A stretch of DNA of 57,774 nt from Erythrobacter sp. Its GTDB lineage: Bacteria; Pseudomonadota; Alphaproteobacteria; Sphingomonadales; Sphingomonadaceae. This document shows positions 32,925-41,130 of this stretch, one piece after another (position 1 is the first letter of the stretch; every line of letters starts with the position of its first letter). Under the pieces are notes generated by a model. That model searched no databases, was not told the DNA's origin, and saw only the letters and a list, made by a program, of their open reading frames with translations. The stretch is from assembly GCA_013822695.1 (NCBI GenBank), contig PNKW01000012.1:1-57774 (forward strand), read 5' to 3'. The position numbers and the translations under genes are program-made.

Positions 32925-33631
32925 CACGCCGTCGCCCGCCACAACGGGAAGCGGGCGATGCGGCCAGCGGCGGGCATCAGCGCCTCGATGCGGGCGGCCG
33001 GTTGCAGCGCGCCGAGGATCTCGGGATGCCCTGCGTCGAGCCCGCCGGTGAGCGACCCGAAGGCGGGGAGGATCATGCGCTCCGCCCCGCCTGCGCTGCG
33101 CCCCATGACCGCGCAGGGGCGGGCGATGTGGCGGTTGCGCACGTTCACCCGCAGTTTGGGGTGGTAATGGCCCGAAAGCTCGGGCGCGGTCTCGCCGGCT
33201 CGCGCCTCGTGGCGCAGGATCACGCCGCCTAGTTCCAGTTCGGGCAGGATCGCCCCGCCGAAGCCCTTGGGCAGCGCCTCGTCGTGGTTGCCAGTGATCC
33301 ACACCCAGCCGAGCGACCGGGTCAGCGCCTCGAGCATTCCGGTGCAATGCGCATCGAGCCGCAGCGCGCCCGCATCATCGTGAAAATTGTCGCCCAGCGT
33401 GATGACCCGCCGCGCGCCGGTCTGCTTCACCGCATCCGCCAGCCGCTCCAGCGTGTCGCGGCTGTCATAGGGGGGGAGCATCTGGCCCCGCTCGGCAAAC
33501 CAGCTCGCCTTCTCAAGGTGCAGGTCGGCGACCAGCAGCGCGCGCTCGGCCGGCCAATAGAGCGCGCGCCCGCTCCCGAGGGCAAGCTCGTGTCCGGCGA
33601 AGGGGAAGGGGGCGAACATAGCGCGAACCAT
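32924..33631 (-). CDS. PdeM-like metallophosphoesterase (ligase-associated DNA damage response type)
   Basis: 235 aa calcineurin-like phosphoesterase. Dimetal ligands in order: L-V-A-D-L-H-L-E-K (D-x-H), T-L-G-D-N-F-H-D (G-D-x), W-I-T-G-N-H-D-E (G-N-H-D/E), and G-H-Y-H-P-K (G-H-x-H). The D-L-H-L-E-K form is typical of the group linked to ATP-dependent DNA ligase and an Lhr-type helicase. Those partners are not beside it here. Start at 33631 has GGAGGG directly upstream. Divergent from hemF. Confidence 0.85.
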   Translation of the reverse strand: MVRAMFAPFPFAGHELALGSGRALYWPAERALLVADLHLEKASWFAERGQMLPPYDSRDTLERLADAVKQTGARRVITLGDNFHDDAGALRLDAHCTGMLEALTRSLGWVWITGNHDEALPKGFGGAILPELELGGVILRHEARAGETAPELSGHYHPKLRVNVRNRHIARPCAVMGRSAGGAERMILPAFGSLTGGLDAGHPEILGALQPAARIEALMPAAGRIARFPLWRATA

Positions 33632-33744
33632 GCCCTCCCTCTGCCTCCAAATCCGGCGCTTGGCAACAGCGCCGCGCACCTCCGCCGGGGCTTGTGCCGC
33701 GCGCGCCTTCGCCTATTGTGCGCCAGGATTACGGACGGGGATGT

Positions 33745-34602
33745 ATGACGGACTGGACACCTTACACGAACCGCGCGCGCGCGTGGTTCGAAGACCTTCG
33801 CGACCAGATTTGCGCCGAATTCGAGGCGATCGAGCGCGAGGCGGGCTCCGATGCTGCGTTCCAATATACCCCCTGGCAGCGCGAGGAGGAAGGCAACCCC
33901 GATCCCGGCGGCGGCACCCAAGGGTTGATGAAGGGCAAGGTGTTCGAGAAGGTCGGCGTCAACGTCTCGACCGTGCGCGGCAGCTTTGCCAAGGAATTCG
34001 CCGGCTCGATCAACGGGGCGAGCGCGGAGAATCCCGGCTTCGTCGCCACCGGCATCAGCCTCGTCGCGCACATGAGCAACCCGCATGTGCCCGCGGTGCA
34101 CATGAACACCCGCTTCCTCACCACCACCAAGGCATGGTTCGGCGGCGGCGCGGACCTCAATCCGCCGCTGCCCTATGCCGAGGACACCGAGCAGTTCCAC
34201 GCCGCGATGCGCGCGGCCTGCGATCCGCACAACGAAAGCTATTACGAACGCTATTCCAAGTGGGCGGAGGAGTATTTCTACATCCCCCACCGCAAGGTCG
34301 GGCGCGGGGTGGGCGGGATTTTCTGCGACCACCTCGAATGCCCCGACGATGCCGCCTGGGAGCGCAACTTCGCCTTTATCCAGGACATCGGCAAGCAGTT
34401 CCTCGAAGCCTTTCCTGCAATCGTGAGGAAGCGCATGAACACGCCCTTCACGCCCGAGGACGAAGCGCAGATGTTCGAGTACCGCGGCCGCTATGCCGAG
34501 TTCAACCTCGTGTATGACCGCGGCACGATCTTCGGGCTGAAGACCGGCGGCAATATCGACGCAATCCTGATGAGCCTGCCGCCAAGGGCGACGTGGAGCT
34601 GA
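33745..34602 (+). CDS. hemF: oxygen-dependent coproporphyrinogen III oxidase
   Basis: 285 aa. It decarboxylates two propionates of coproporphyrinogen III using oxygen in heme synthesis (and, if present, bacteriochlorophyll synthesis). Conserved blocks: V-H-M-N-T-R-F, W-F-G-G-G-A-D-L-N-P, Y-F-Y-I-P-H-R-K-V-G-R-G-V-G-G-I-F and Y-D-R-G-T-I-F-G-L-K-T-G-G-N. Length is standard. The ATG at 33745 follows GACGGGG. Convergent with the next gene. Confidence 0.96.
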   Translation: MTDWTPYTNRARAWFEDLRDQICAEFEAIEREAGSDAAFQYTPWQREEEGNPDPGGGTQGLMKGKVFEKVGVNVSTVRGSFAKEFAGSINGASAENPGFVATGISLVAHMSNPHVPAVHMNTRFLTTTKAWFGGGADLNPPLPYAEDTEQFHAAMRAACDPHNESYYERYSKWAEEYFYIPHRKVGRGVGGIFCDHLECPDDAAWERNFAFIQDIGKQFLEAFPAIVRKRMNTPFTPEDEAQMFEYRGRYAEFNLVYDRGTIFGLKTGGNIDAILMSLPPRATWS

Positions 34603-34610
34603 GGCGAAAT

Positions 34611-35426
34611 TCAGCCGTTCGGCTCGGTACTCGGCTTGGGTAAGCCAAACATGCGGATAATCATGCTGTCGGGATCGGGCGCAGGACCAGTCTCGAGCGC
34701 TTCGGGGAGGGGAGTAAAAGGCGAATAGAGCTTATTGATCAGGGGTTTTTCTGCATAGTCGATTAGGATTTCCTTGCCATTTTGGCGCACGGAAATCTCG
34801 ACGACCCCGCCGCTCCATACCTTGCGCCCTCGCTCCCGGTTCAGCGCCTCCATGTCTCGACGGATCATGATGGCGTCATCGGGCAGGCCGACAGCGACGT
34901 CCTCCGCGCCGACTTCTTTCAAACATCGCGTTAGCTCAACATAGCTGGTCGAGTGGGTCGGATTGTCATCGATGATGGTCTGAAGATAGCCGTGGGCCGT
35001 GGCCCGGCATTCTGGCGAAATCGGCAGGATCGGGGCGGTGACTGGACCGAGAGTGAATAAACCATTGGGCCGGCTTTTGGCGGCGCGGACATTATCTAGG
35101 TAACCAAGCAACATGTAAGCCTCGAGCGCCCCTTTCGCATCTCCGCCGAGGACAACTGCCGCCCGGGGATAACCAACGGGAAGAGCGTGGCGGTTCATTC
35201 GATCAATTTCGCGCTTGCGGTCACTATATGCCCAGTCGGCGCGCAGACTTGACCACGCAAAGCCGATGAAGGGGAGGGATGCGAAAGCCGCTCCGGCGAT
35301 CATCAGAGGACGGTTGCGCCGCTGGATGCCAAAGATGGCGATAGCTAAGCTGGACAGTACGGCAATCACTATCCCACCCGCAACCAAGGCGAGAAAAGTG
35401 ACCCAGATTAGCTGGTAACCGTCCAA
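34611..35426 (-). CDS. hypothetical membrane protein
   Basis: 271 aa. Two N-terminal hydrophobic helices (about residues 7-33 and 41-60) are followed by about 200 polar residues predicted to face one side of the membrane. That part contains A-Y-M-L-L-G-Y-L, S-P-E-C-R and S-T-S-Y-V-E-L-T-R-C-L. No known domain recognised. Base composition is lower in GC than surrounding genes. It lies between hemF (convergent, 8 bases apart) and the toxin-antitoxin pair, suggesting an accessory insertion. Confidence 0.6.
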   Translation of the reverse strand: MDGYQLIWVTFLALVAGGIVIAVLSSLAIAIFGIQRRNRPLMIAGAAFASLPFIGFAWSSLRADWAYSDRKREIDRMNRHALPVGYPRAAVVLGGDAKGALEAYMLLGYLDNVRAAKSRPNGLFTLGPVTAPILPISPECRATAHGYLQTIIDDNPTHSTSYVELTRCLKEVGAEDVAVGLPDDAIMIRRDMEALNRERGRKVWSGGVVEISVRQNGKEILIDYAEKPLINKLYSPFTPLPEALETGPAPDPDSMIIRMFGLPKPSTEPNG

Positions 35427-35534
35427 GTTCTCTGCTCCTGCGCCTTGCGCGGCCCTTTAAGGCCAATTCGGTAAAGATGTCCTTACGGAGCCGAGGTGTA
35501 GTACACTGTTTAATCGACAAAATGTCACGATGGT

Positions 35535-35924
35535 TTAGCGAGCCGCCACCACCCGCTGTCGGAACCAGTCGGCGAGCTCGTCTTCGCTGAGTTCGCCAGC
35601 GGCAAGGGCGATGAACGCCACCGTCATGTCAGCGTCATCTGCCTCCACGCGCCAGCCGTTCTTGAGCAGGAACAGCAGGCTGACCACGTTGGCGGTGCGC
35701 TTGTTACCGTCCACGAACGGGTGATTTCTCGCCAGGCCGAAGGCATAGGCCGCCGCAAGGGCTGCCGCATCCGGTTCGCCGTAGGCCTCCAACTGCTGCG
35801 GTCGTGCCATTGCGCTTTCGAACAGCCCCATGTCGCGAATGCCAGCGCCGCCGCCATGTTCGGCAATCTGTTCCGCATGAGCCGTCAGCGCCGCCCGGTG
35901 GCTGACCCACCTCCAGTCCGACAT
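35535..35924 (-). CDS. Doc-like (Fic/death-on-curing) toxin
   Basis: 129 aa, single Fic/Doc domain. The catalytic loop is H-P-F-V-D-G-N-K-R-T-A at residues 68-78. The Lys after Asn (G-N-K) is the Doc form, which in phage P1 Doc phosphorylates EF-Tu instead of adding AMP. N-terminal I-x-x-H-A-E-Q-I and R-D-M-G-L-F-E-S-A match the family. Starts 5 bases after the antitoxin stop on the same strand, the expected toxin position. The antitoxin is of the AbrB type, not Phd. Confidence 0.88.
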   Translation of the reverse strand: MSDWRWVSHRAALTAHAEQIAEHGGGAGIRDMGLFESAMARPQQLEAYGEPDAAALAAAYAFGLARNHPFVDGNKRTANVVSLLFLLKNGWRVEADDADMTVAFIALAAGELSEDELADWFRQRVVAAR

Positions 35925-35928
35925 GCGC

Positions 35929-36174
35929 CTACTTCGCCAGCTCGCGCAGCACCTTGACGCGCTCCCGCATAATCTGGCGGGCGAGGCGCATTTCTTCTTC
36001 GAACTCGGGGTCCACCGGGGTTAACGTCACGCCGTCATCAGTCATGGTCAGGCTGATTTCATCGCCGATATCGACGTTGAGCGTGGCCAAAAGCTCCTTA
36101 CTCAGGATAATCCCGGCGGAATTCCCGATCTTGGTGATCTTGATGCTGCGAGTGCGGGGAATGGGCTTGTTCAT
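35929..36174 (-). CDS. AbrB/MazE-type antitoxin
   Basis: 81 aa. The N-terminal swapped-hairpin DNA-binding domain has I-K-I-T-K-I-G-N-S-A-G-I-I-L-S-K-E-L-L and V-D-I-G-D-E-I-S-L. The C-terminal acidic then basic helix (about residues 55-81) would bind the toxin. It should neutralise the downstream Doc-like toxin and repress its own promoter. The frame stays open far upstream, but that part is the antisense of rsh. Promoter elements imply that transcription starts at or next to the ATG. Confidence 0.88.
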   Translation of the reverse strand: MNKPIPRTRSIKITKIGNSAGIILSKELLATLNVDIGDEISLTMTDDGVTLTPVDPEFEEEMRLARQIMRERVKVLRELAK

Positions 36175-36180
36175 ACATCC

Positions 36181-36209
36181 GTTATAACACGCCAACTTCG
36201 CTCCTGCAA
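36181..36209 (-). promoter_or_regulatory. promoter of the toxin-antitoxin operon
   Basis: On the minus strand TTGCAG (36209-36204) and TATAAC (36186-36181) are spaced by exactly 17 bases. Only 6 bases separate the -10 box from the ATG at 36174, so the mRNA would begin at about the first codon. Confidence 0.55.
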
Positions 36210-36255
36210 CAATCGCGCTTGCCCCCGATACGCCCCCGCCCCATATTCCGACACG

Positions 36256-38346
36256 ATGCTCCGCCAGTACGAACTCGTCGAAAAGGTCCTCGATTACGAC
36301 CCGCAAGCTGACGAGGCGATGCTCAACCGTGCCTATGTCTATACCGTGCAGAAGCACGGCAGCCAGAAGCGCGCCTCGGGCGATCCCTATTTCAGCCACC
36401 CCGTCGAAGTCGCGGGGTTGATGACCGACCTCAAGCTCGATCAGGCAACCATCATCACCGCGCTGCTTCACGACACCGTGGAGGACACCCTCGCCACGAT
36501 CGAGGATATCGAGGCGCATTTCGGGCCCGAAGTGGCGCGGCTGGTCGACGGGGTGACCAAGCTCTCGAAGATCGAGGCCATGCCCGAGAACGAGCGCGCG
36601 GCCGAGAACCTGCGCAAGTTCCTGCTCGCCATGTCGGAAGACATCCGCGTGCTGCTGGTCAAGCTCGCCGACCGGCTGCACAACATGCGCACGCTCCACT
36701 TCATCAAGAACCCCGAGAAGCGCAAGCGCATCGCGCGCGAGACGATGGACATCTACGCCCCCCTCGCCGAACGGGTGGGGATGTACGAATACATGCGCGA
36801 GATGCAGGCGCTGGCCTTCCGCGAGCTCGAGCCTGAAGCTTATGCCACCATCACCAACCGGCTCGAACAGCTGCGCTCGCAGGGCGGCGGGCAGGTCGAC
36901 GACATTGCCCTGAAGATCAAGCAGCGCCTCGCCGAAGCCGGGCTCAAGGTCGAGATCTGGGGGCGCGAGAAGCACCCCTATTCGATCTGGCACAAAATGG
37001 CCGAACGCCATGTCAGCTTCGAGCAGGTTACCGACATCATGGCCTTCCGAGTCCTCACCGAAAGCGAGGAGGACTGCTACCGCGCGCTGGGCATTCTGCA
37101 CACCACCTGGCAGTTCCTGCCTGGGCGCTTCAAGGACTACATCTCGACGCCGAAGTCGAACGGTTACCGCAGCTTGCACACCTCGCTGATGTACGAGAAT
37201 TCGATGCGGGTCGAAGTGCAGATCCGCACCCGCGAGATGCACCGGACCAACGAATTCGGCCTCGCGGCGCACTGGGCCTACAAGCAGGGCGACAAGCCCG
37301 ATGGGGCGGTCGGCTGGCTGCGCGATCTGATCGAGATCGTCGATGCCAGCCACGATGCCGAGGAACTGCTCGAGCATACCCGCATGGCGATCTATCAGGA
37401 TCGCATCTTCGCCTTCACTCCCAAGGGCGCGCTGTTCCAGCTGCCCAAGGGGGCGACGGCGGTCGATTTTGCCTTCGCCGTCCACACCAACCTCGGCCTT
37501 CAGACTGCGGGGGTGAAGATCAACGGGCGGCACATGCCTTTGCGCACCCCGCTCGCCAATGGCGACGTGGTCGAGATCATCAAGAACCCCCACGCCTCCC
37601 CGCAATTGTCATGGCTCGCTTTCGTGGTCACCGGCAAGGCGCGCGCCGCCGTGCGCCGCGCGGTGCGGATGAAGGAGCGCGCCGAAGTCGCCACCATCGG
37701 CTCGAAACTGTTCGACGAAATCGCCGCGCGCGTCCCCGCCCGGATCGGCAAGAAGGCGATCCGCGCGGCGGTCGAGCGGCTTGGCATGGAGGAGCCTGAC
37801 GATCTGATGTACGCGATCGGCGCGGCCAAGATCGCCGACCGCGAGGTGATGGAGGCGCTGGTCCCCGGCTGCACCGCGGGGATCGAGGAAGACGAGCACT
37901 GGGAGCGCCGCGAACGCGCGATCTCGATCACCGGCCTCACCCCCGGCGTCGCCTTCGACCTTGCGCCGTGCTGCCACCCCGTCCCCGGCGACCGCATCGT
38001 CGGCATCCGCCGCAAGGGCGAGCCGGTGCTGGTCCACGCGATCGACTGCCTGGAACTGGCGAGCGGGGTCGACAGCGACTGGATCGACCTTGCCTGGGGC
38101 AAGCAATCGGTCGGCGCGACCGGACAGCTGTCGGTGACGATCTACGACCGGCTCGGCACGCTCGCCGAGATGGCGGGCATCTTCGCCCAGAACAAGGCCA
38201 ACATCATCACCCTGATGCAGGCGCATATCGACCATCCTTTCGTGACCTATGATGTCGAGGTCGAGGTCGAGGATGTCGGCCACCTCAATCGCATCGTCTC
38301 GGCCCTGCGCGCCAGCGACGCCGTGGCGCAGGCGGAGCGGCAGTAG
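36256..38346 (+). CDS. rsh: bifunctional (p)ppGpp synthetase/hydrolase, RelA/SpoT homologue
   Basis: 696 aa, the usual single Rsh of alphaproteobacteria. HD hydrolase domain with F-S-H-P-V-E-V-A and L-L-H-D-T-V-E-D-T intact (residues about 45-90). Synthetase domain with R-F-K-D-Y-I-S-T-P-K-S-N-G-Y-R-S-L-H-T and V-E-V-Q-I-R-T. TGS domain with F-A-F-T-P-K-G and A-V-D-F-A-F-A-V-H-T, then a C-terminal ACT domain. It makes and degrades the alarmone on starvation. Divergent from the toxin-antitoxin operon. Confidence 0.95.
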   Translation: MLRQYELVEKVLDYDPQADEAMLNRAYVYTVQKHGSQKRASGDPYFSHPVEVAGLMTDLKLDQATIITALLHDTVEDTLATIEDIEAHFGPEVARLVDGVTKLSKIEAMPENERAAENLRKFLLAMSEDIRVLLVKLADRLHNMRTLHFIKNPEKRKRIARETMDIYAPLAERVGMYEYMREMQALAFRELEPEAYATITNRLEQLRSQGGGQVDDIALKIKQRLAEAGLKVEIWGREKHPYSIWHKMAERHVSFEQVTDIMAFRVLTESEEDCYRALGILHTTWQFLPGRFKDYISTPKSNGYRSLHTSLMYENSMRVEVQIRTREMHRTNEFGLAAHWAYKQGDKPDGAVGWLRDLIEIVDASHDAEELLEHTRMAIYQDRIFAFTPKGALFQLPKGATAVDFAFAVHTNLGLQTAGVKINGRHMPLRTPLANGDVVEIIKNPHASPQLSWLAFVVTGKARAAVRRAVRMKERAEVATIGSKLFDEIAARVPARIGKKAIRAAVERLGMEEPDDLMYAIGAAKIADREVMEALVPGCTAGIEEDEHWERRERAISITGLTPGVAFDLAPCCHPVPGDRIVGIRRKGEPVLVHAIDCLELASGVDSDWIDLAWGKQSVGATGQLSVTIYDRLGTLAEMAGIFAQNKANIITLMQAHIDHPFVTYDVEVEVEDVGHLNRIVSALRASDAVAQAERQ

Positions 38347-38347
38347 G

Positions 38348-38707
38348 GTGGGCGTCGTCGGGCTTGATCACGTCCAGCTAGCAATCCCCGAAGGCGGCGA
38401 GGATCAGGCGCGCGGTTTTTACGCAGGGCTGCTGGGGATGACCGAGGTGTCCAAGCCTGCCAACCTTTCAGCCAGCGGGTGCTGGTTCACCAGCGGCGGC
38501 GCGGCGCTTCACGTCGGCGTCGACCCCGACTTTCGCCCCGCAAAGAAGGCGCATCCTGCGTTGTTGGTTGACGACCTTGCTGCGTTGCGTGCGCGGCTGG
38601 CGGAAGCTGGCTGTGTGATCCGTGATGACAAGCCAGTCGAAGGCTATGCGCGGTTCTTCACCGAAGATCCGTTCGGCAACCGTATCGAGTTGATGGAGCG
38701 GGTGTAG
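38348..38707 (+). CDS. VOC (glyoxalase/bleomycin resistance) superfamily protein
   Basis: 119 aa, GTG start one base after the rsh stop. Begins V-G-L-D-H-V-Q-L-A-I-P with the first metal-type His, has F-Y-A-G-L-L-G-M-T-E, and ends F-T-E-D-P-F-G-N-R-I-E-L-M-E with the terminal Glu. Two beta-alpha-beta modules make one VOC fold. Substrate unknown. Tight spacing suggests co-transcription with rsh. Confidence 0.85.
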   Translation: MGVVGLDHVQLAIPEGGEDQARGFYAGLLGMTEVSKPANLSASGCWFTSGGAALHVGVDPDFRPAKKAHPALLVDDLAALRARLAEAGCVIRDDKPVEGYARFFTEDPFGNRIELMERV

Positions 38708-38717
38708 CCCTAATCCT

Positions 38718-38822
38718 CGTCATTGCGAGCCGCAGGCGAAGCAATCCATGGACCGACCTCGGCGTGTGCGGCTGACCTCAGTCCATGGATTGCCGCGCGG
38801 CCCTTGGCCGCTCGCAATGACG
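38718..38822. repeat. REP-like inverted repeat (GTCATTGCGAGC type)
   Basis: The ends CGTCATTGCGAGC (38718-38730) and GCTCGCAATGACG (38810-38822) are perfect inverted arms. Inside, GCAATCCATGGA and TCCATGGATTGC form a second pair. This is the widely seen bacterial repeat beginning GTCATTGCGAGC. It separates the convergent VOC and cyclophilin genes. Confidence 0.85.
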
Positions 38823-38823
38823 A

Positions 38824-40137
38824 TTACTCCGCCGCCCGCCGCACCGGCACCTTGATGTTGCAGATGTCCGCGCCGCCGGCGGGGACGATGAAGAACGGAT
38901 CGCGGCGGTTGGCGATGGCCTCCGTATAGCGGGCAAAGGCCTCACTGCGGGTCGAGAGGTATTCGAACCTAGGCTGTTCGGCAGGCGGCAGGTCGCTGGC
39001 CACCCGCACTGTCAGGATAGCGGTGCGCTTGCCCGCATCCTCGGCGGTGTAGAAGCCGAGCGCCCCCGACCCGCGCGGCAGGCTGGAGAGGTGCTGCATC
39101 CCCTCGATCACCCGGCCGACCAGCGCGATATTGCGATCGAGGTGGCGCGGCGCATGGCCGATCACGGTGTAAAGCTCCGCGCCCGAGCCGGTATCGGGCG
39201 AGTAGTTCCGCCCGACGCCGACCATGCCGTAGCAGTGGAGTGGCCAGAAATCGCTCTGCGTGTTTTCCTTGTAGAACCCCTTCTCGATCCACTCCGCGCG
39301 CGGCAGCAGCGGGTCGGCGACCTTGTTCCCCTCGGCATCGAACCACTGTCCGATCTCGCGGTTGCCCAGCGGCCAGCCGCGCCAGAATTCGGTCCATTCG
39401 GCATAGCTGTCGCGCTGGTGCCAGCCTTCGGGAGCGGTCGGCGTGCGGGTCGCGGTAATCGAGATCATGGCGATCCGGTCGGCTTCCGACGATTGCGCGG
39501 TCAAGGCCTCCAGCAGGTTCTCGAGCGACACGCCGCCGCCCTCCGGCTCGCCGCCGATAGCCGCCAGCCGTTCGTCTGCGCCGTTGAGAATGGTGAGCAA
39601 CTGGCCTGCGCCCTCGTCCTGCTCTTCGCCCATTTCCTCGCCGCCTTCCGGTGTGGAATCGGCTTCCGACAGCATGTCGACGTCGACGGTGTACTCCTCC
39701 TCCCCCATCACCTTCAGCCCTGCGGGCAGCGGCTTCGGCTTTCCCGTCGCCTCAGGGTTGTCGTAATTCGGATCGCCCCATTGGGTGACGTAATTGTCCT
39801 GCACCCGGTTGACCGAGATGCCGTCATACCACTTCGCGCGCGCAAACAGGCGGATGTTGTGCACCCAGCCTTGCGAGAACGGCGCTGGCATCAGCTGGAT
39901 CACCACCTGCCGCGGCTTGCCCTCGGCGTCGGGCGCGAGGGTCATCACCAGCAGGTCGTCCGCCGGGATCGTCACCCAGTCCGCCTTGGGCGCGGCGGCG
40001 ACGATCTCGGACGGGGCGGGATGAGTCGGCGTTTTGGTTTGCCCTACCGCTGCGCTGCTTGAGGGCGCAGCCTCCTGCGCGGCAAGCGGCAGGGGCAGGG
40101 CGAGCGCAGCGGCGGCGGCGAGGAATGCGGTTCTCAT
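38824..40137 (-). CDS. cyclophilin-type peptidylprolyl isomerase, exported
   Basis: 437 aa with a signal peptide (F-L-A-A-A-A-A-L-A-L-P-L-P-L-A-A-Q). The cyclophilin-like core is split: N-terminal V-I-Q-L-M-P-A-P-F-S-Q-G-W-V-H-N-I near residue 75, and the C-terminal G-S-G-A-E-L-Y-T-V-I-G-H-A-P-R-H-L-D-R-N-I-A-L-V-G-R-V-I-E-G-M. About 150 residues between contain an acidic Glu/Gly stretch, so the domain carries a large insertion. Periplasmic protein folding is the likely role. Start at 40137 is chosen for the signal peptide. Confidence 0.82.
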   Translation of the reverse strand: MRTAFLAAAAALALPLPLAAQEAAPSSSAAVGQTKTPTHPAPSEIVAAAPKADWVTIPADDLLVMTLAPDAEGKPRQVVIQLMPAPFSQGWVHNIRLFARAKWYDGISVNRVQDNYVTQWGDPNYDNPEATGKPKPLPAGLKVMGEEEYTVDVDMLSEADSTPEGGEEMGEEQDEGAGQLLTILNGADERLAAIGGEPEGGGVSLENLLEALTAQSSEADRIAMISITATRTPTAPEGWHQRDSYAEWTEFWRGWPLGNREIGQWFDAEGNKVADPLLPRAEWIEKGFYKENTQSDFWPLHCYGMVGVGRNYSPDTGSGAELYTVIGHAPRHLDRNIALVGRVIEGMQHLSSLPRGSGALGFYTAEDAGKRTAILTVRVASDLPPAEQPRFEYLSTRSEAFARYTEAIANRRDPFFIVPAGGADICNIKVPVRRAAE

Positions 40138-40414
40138 GAGCGCGGGTTGTTGCACAGACCCCGCCCAATCAAAAACCCCTTTTCCGCACGCAAAGGGGAG
40201 CGCGAAAAAGGGGCTCTTGTGGCCGCGTTCGCAGGGAATGCCGGATCCGCGCAGCGCTGGCCTCGGCGACTCCCTTACCACGATTTTGCCCCCAGGCCAA
40301 ACCGCACCGCCTTGCGAAGCCCGTCTTTCGCCGCTAGGGGCGCGTGCTCGCCCTGAAGGGTGCTCCCGCCTTCACGCTCAAGTAGCGAAGCGGCAGCGCG
40401 ACAATGGCGCGACG

Positions 40415-40504
40415 GAGCAGTGGCCGAGTGGTCGAAGGCGCACGCCTGGAAAGTGTGTATACGTCAAAAGCGTATCGAGGGTTCGAATCCCTCCTGCTCC
40501 GCCA
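40415..40504 (+). tRNA. tRNA-Ser (anticodon GGA)
   Basis: Acceptor arms GGAGCAG (40415-40421) and CTGCTCC near the 3' end pair perfectly, and CCA is encoded. The anticodon stem CACGC/GTGTG with loop CTGGAAA gives anticodon GGA. A long variable arm (TATACG...CGTATC) marks a class II serine tRNA. T-arm GGGTTCGAATCCC is canonical. Confidence 0.96.
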
Positions 40505-40546
40505 ACATCCCGATATGGTAGTGCAGCTGCACCTTAATCCCTTGCT

Positions 40547-40975
40547 ATGCCGGATTCTGGATATTCGAGGGTGGGAGGAGACGTGCGTTCAAGCCAAGAG
40601 CCCACCAAGTCCCCTGCGGTGGTCAGCGATAATGGCACCGAACTGACCTCGTTGGCGATCCTGCGCTGGTCGCAGGAGCGCCGCTTCGAGTGGCATTACA
40701 TCGCACCGGGCAAGCCGATGCAGAACGCCTTCGTGGAAAGCTTCAATGGTCGCCTGCGCGACGAATGCCTCAACGAGACACTGTTGACCCCGCTGGCCCA
40801 TGCCCGGTTCGTGCTGGCCACCTGGCGGCACGACTACAATTCGGTCAGACCACACGCGAAACTGGGCGGGAAGACCCCCGCCGAGATCGCCTGCCAACGC
40901 GCCTGGGGGCATGCCTCCAGACACGTTGCCATCCTATCAAACAACCATCATGAAGGAGCCAAACTCAACCTCTGA
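40547..40975 (+). pseudogene. IS3-family transposase (OrfB), 5'-truncated remnant
   Basis: From about 40612 the reading frame matches the C-terminal half of IS3/IS407-type OrfB: V-S-D-N-G-T-E-L (second catalytic Asp), [22 protein letters not shown] (catalytic Glu), [11 protein letters not shown]. The first catalytic Asp domain and OrfA are absent. The first 20 or so residues of the open frame are unrelated. It lies 42 bases after the tRNA-Ser, so the element was probably deleted up to the tRNA. No terminal inverted repeat identified. Confidence 0.85.
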
Positions 40976-41130
40976 CTGGTAACAATCATGGGAGCTCGTC
41001 AGCTGCCTTGTTGGTGCCCGAGGATTTGCGGAGCCGGACGCACTTCCCTTGCAATTGCGTGTGATGCGCCCGTAATGCGTGGTTGAGATCAGGTCAGGGG
41101 GCCTGTGCTATCGTTTCCGAGGAGGATCTC

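Noticed and set aside
36175..37605. Extension of the antitoxin frame to a 558-codon protein
   Set aside because: Everything before the ATG at 36174 is the reverse strand of rsh; only the last 81 codons form a known domain.
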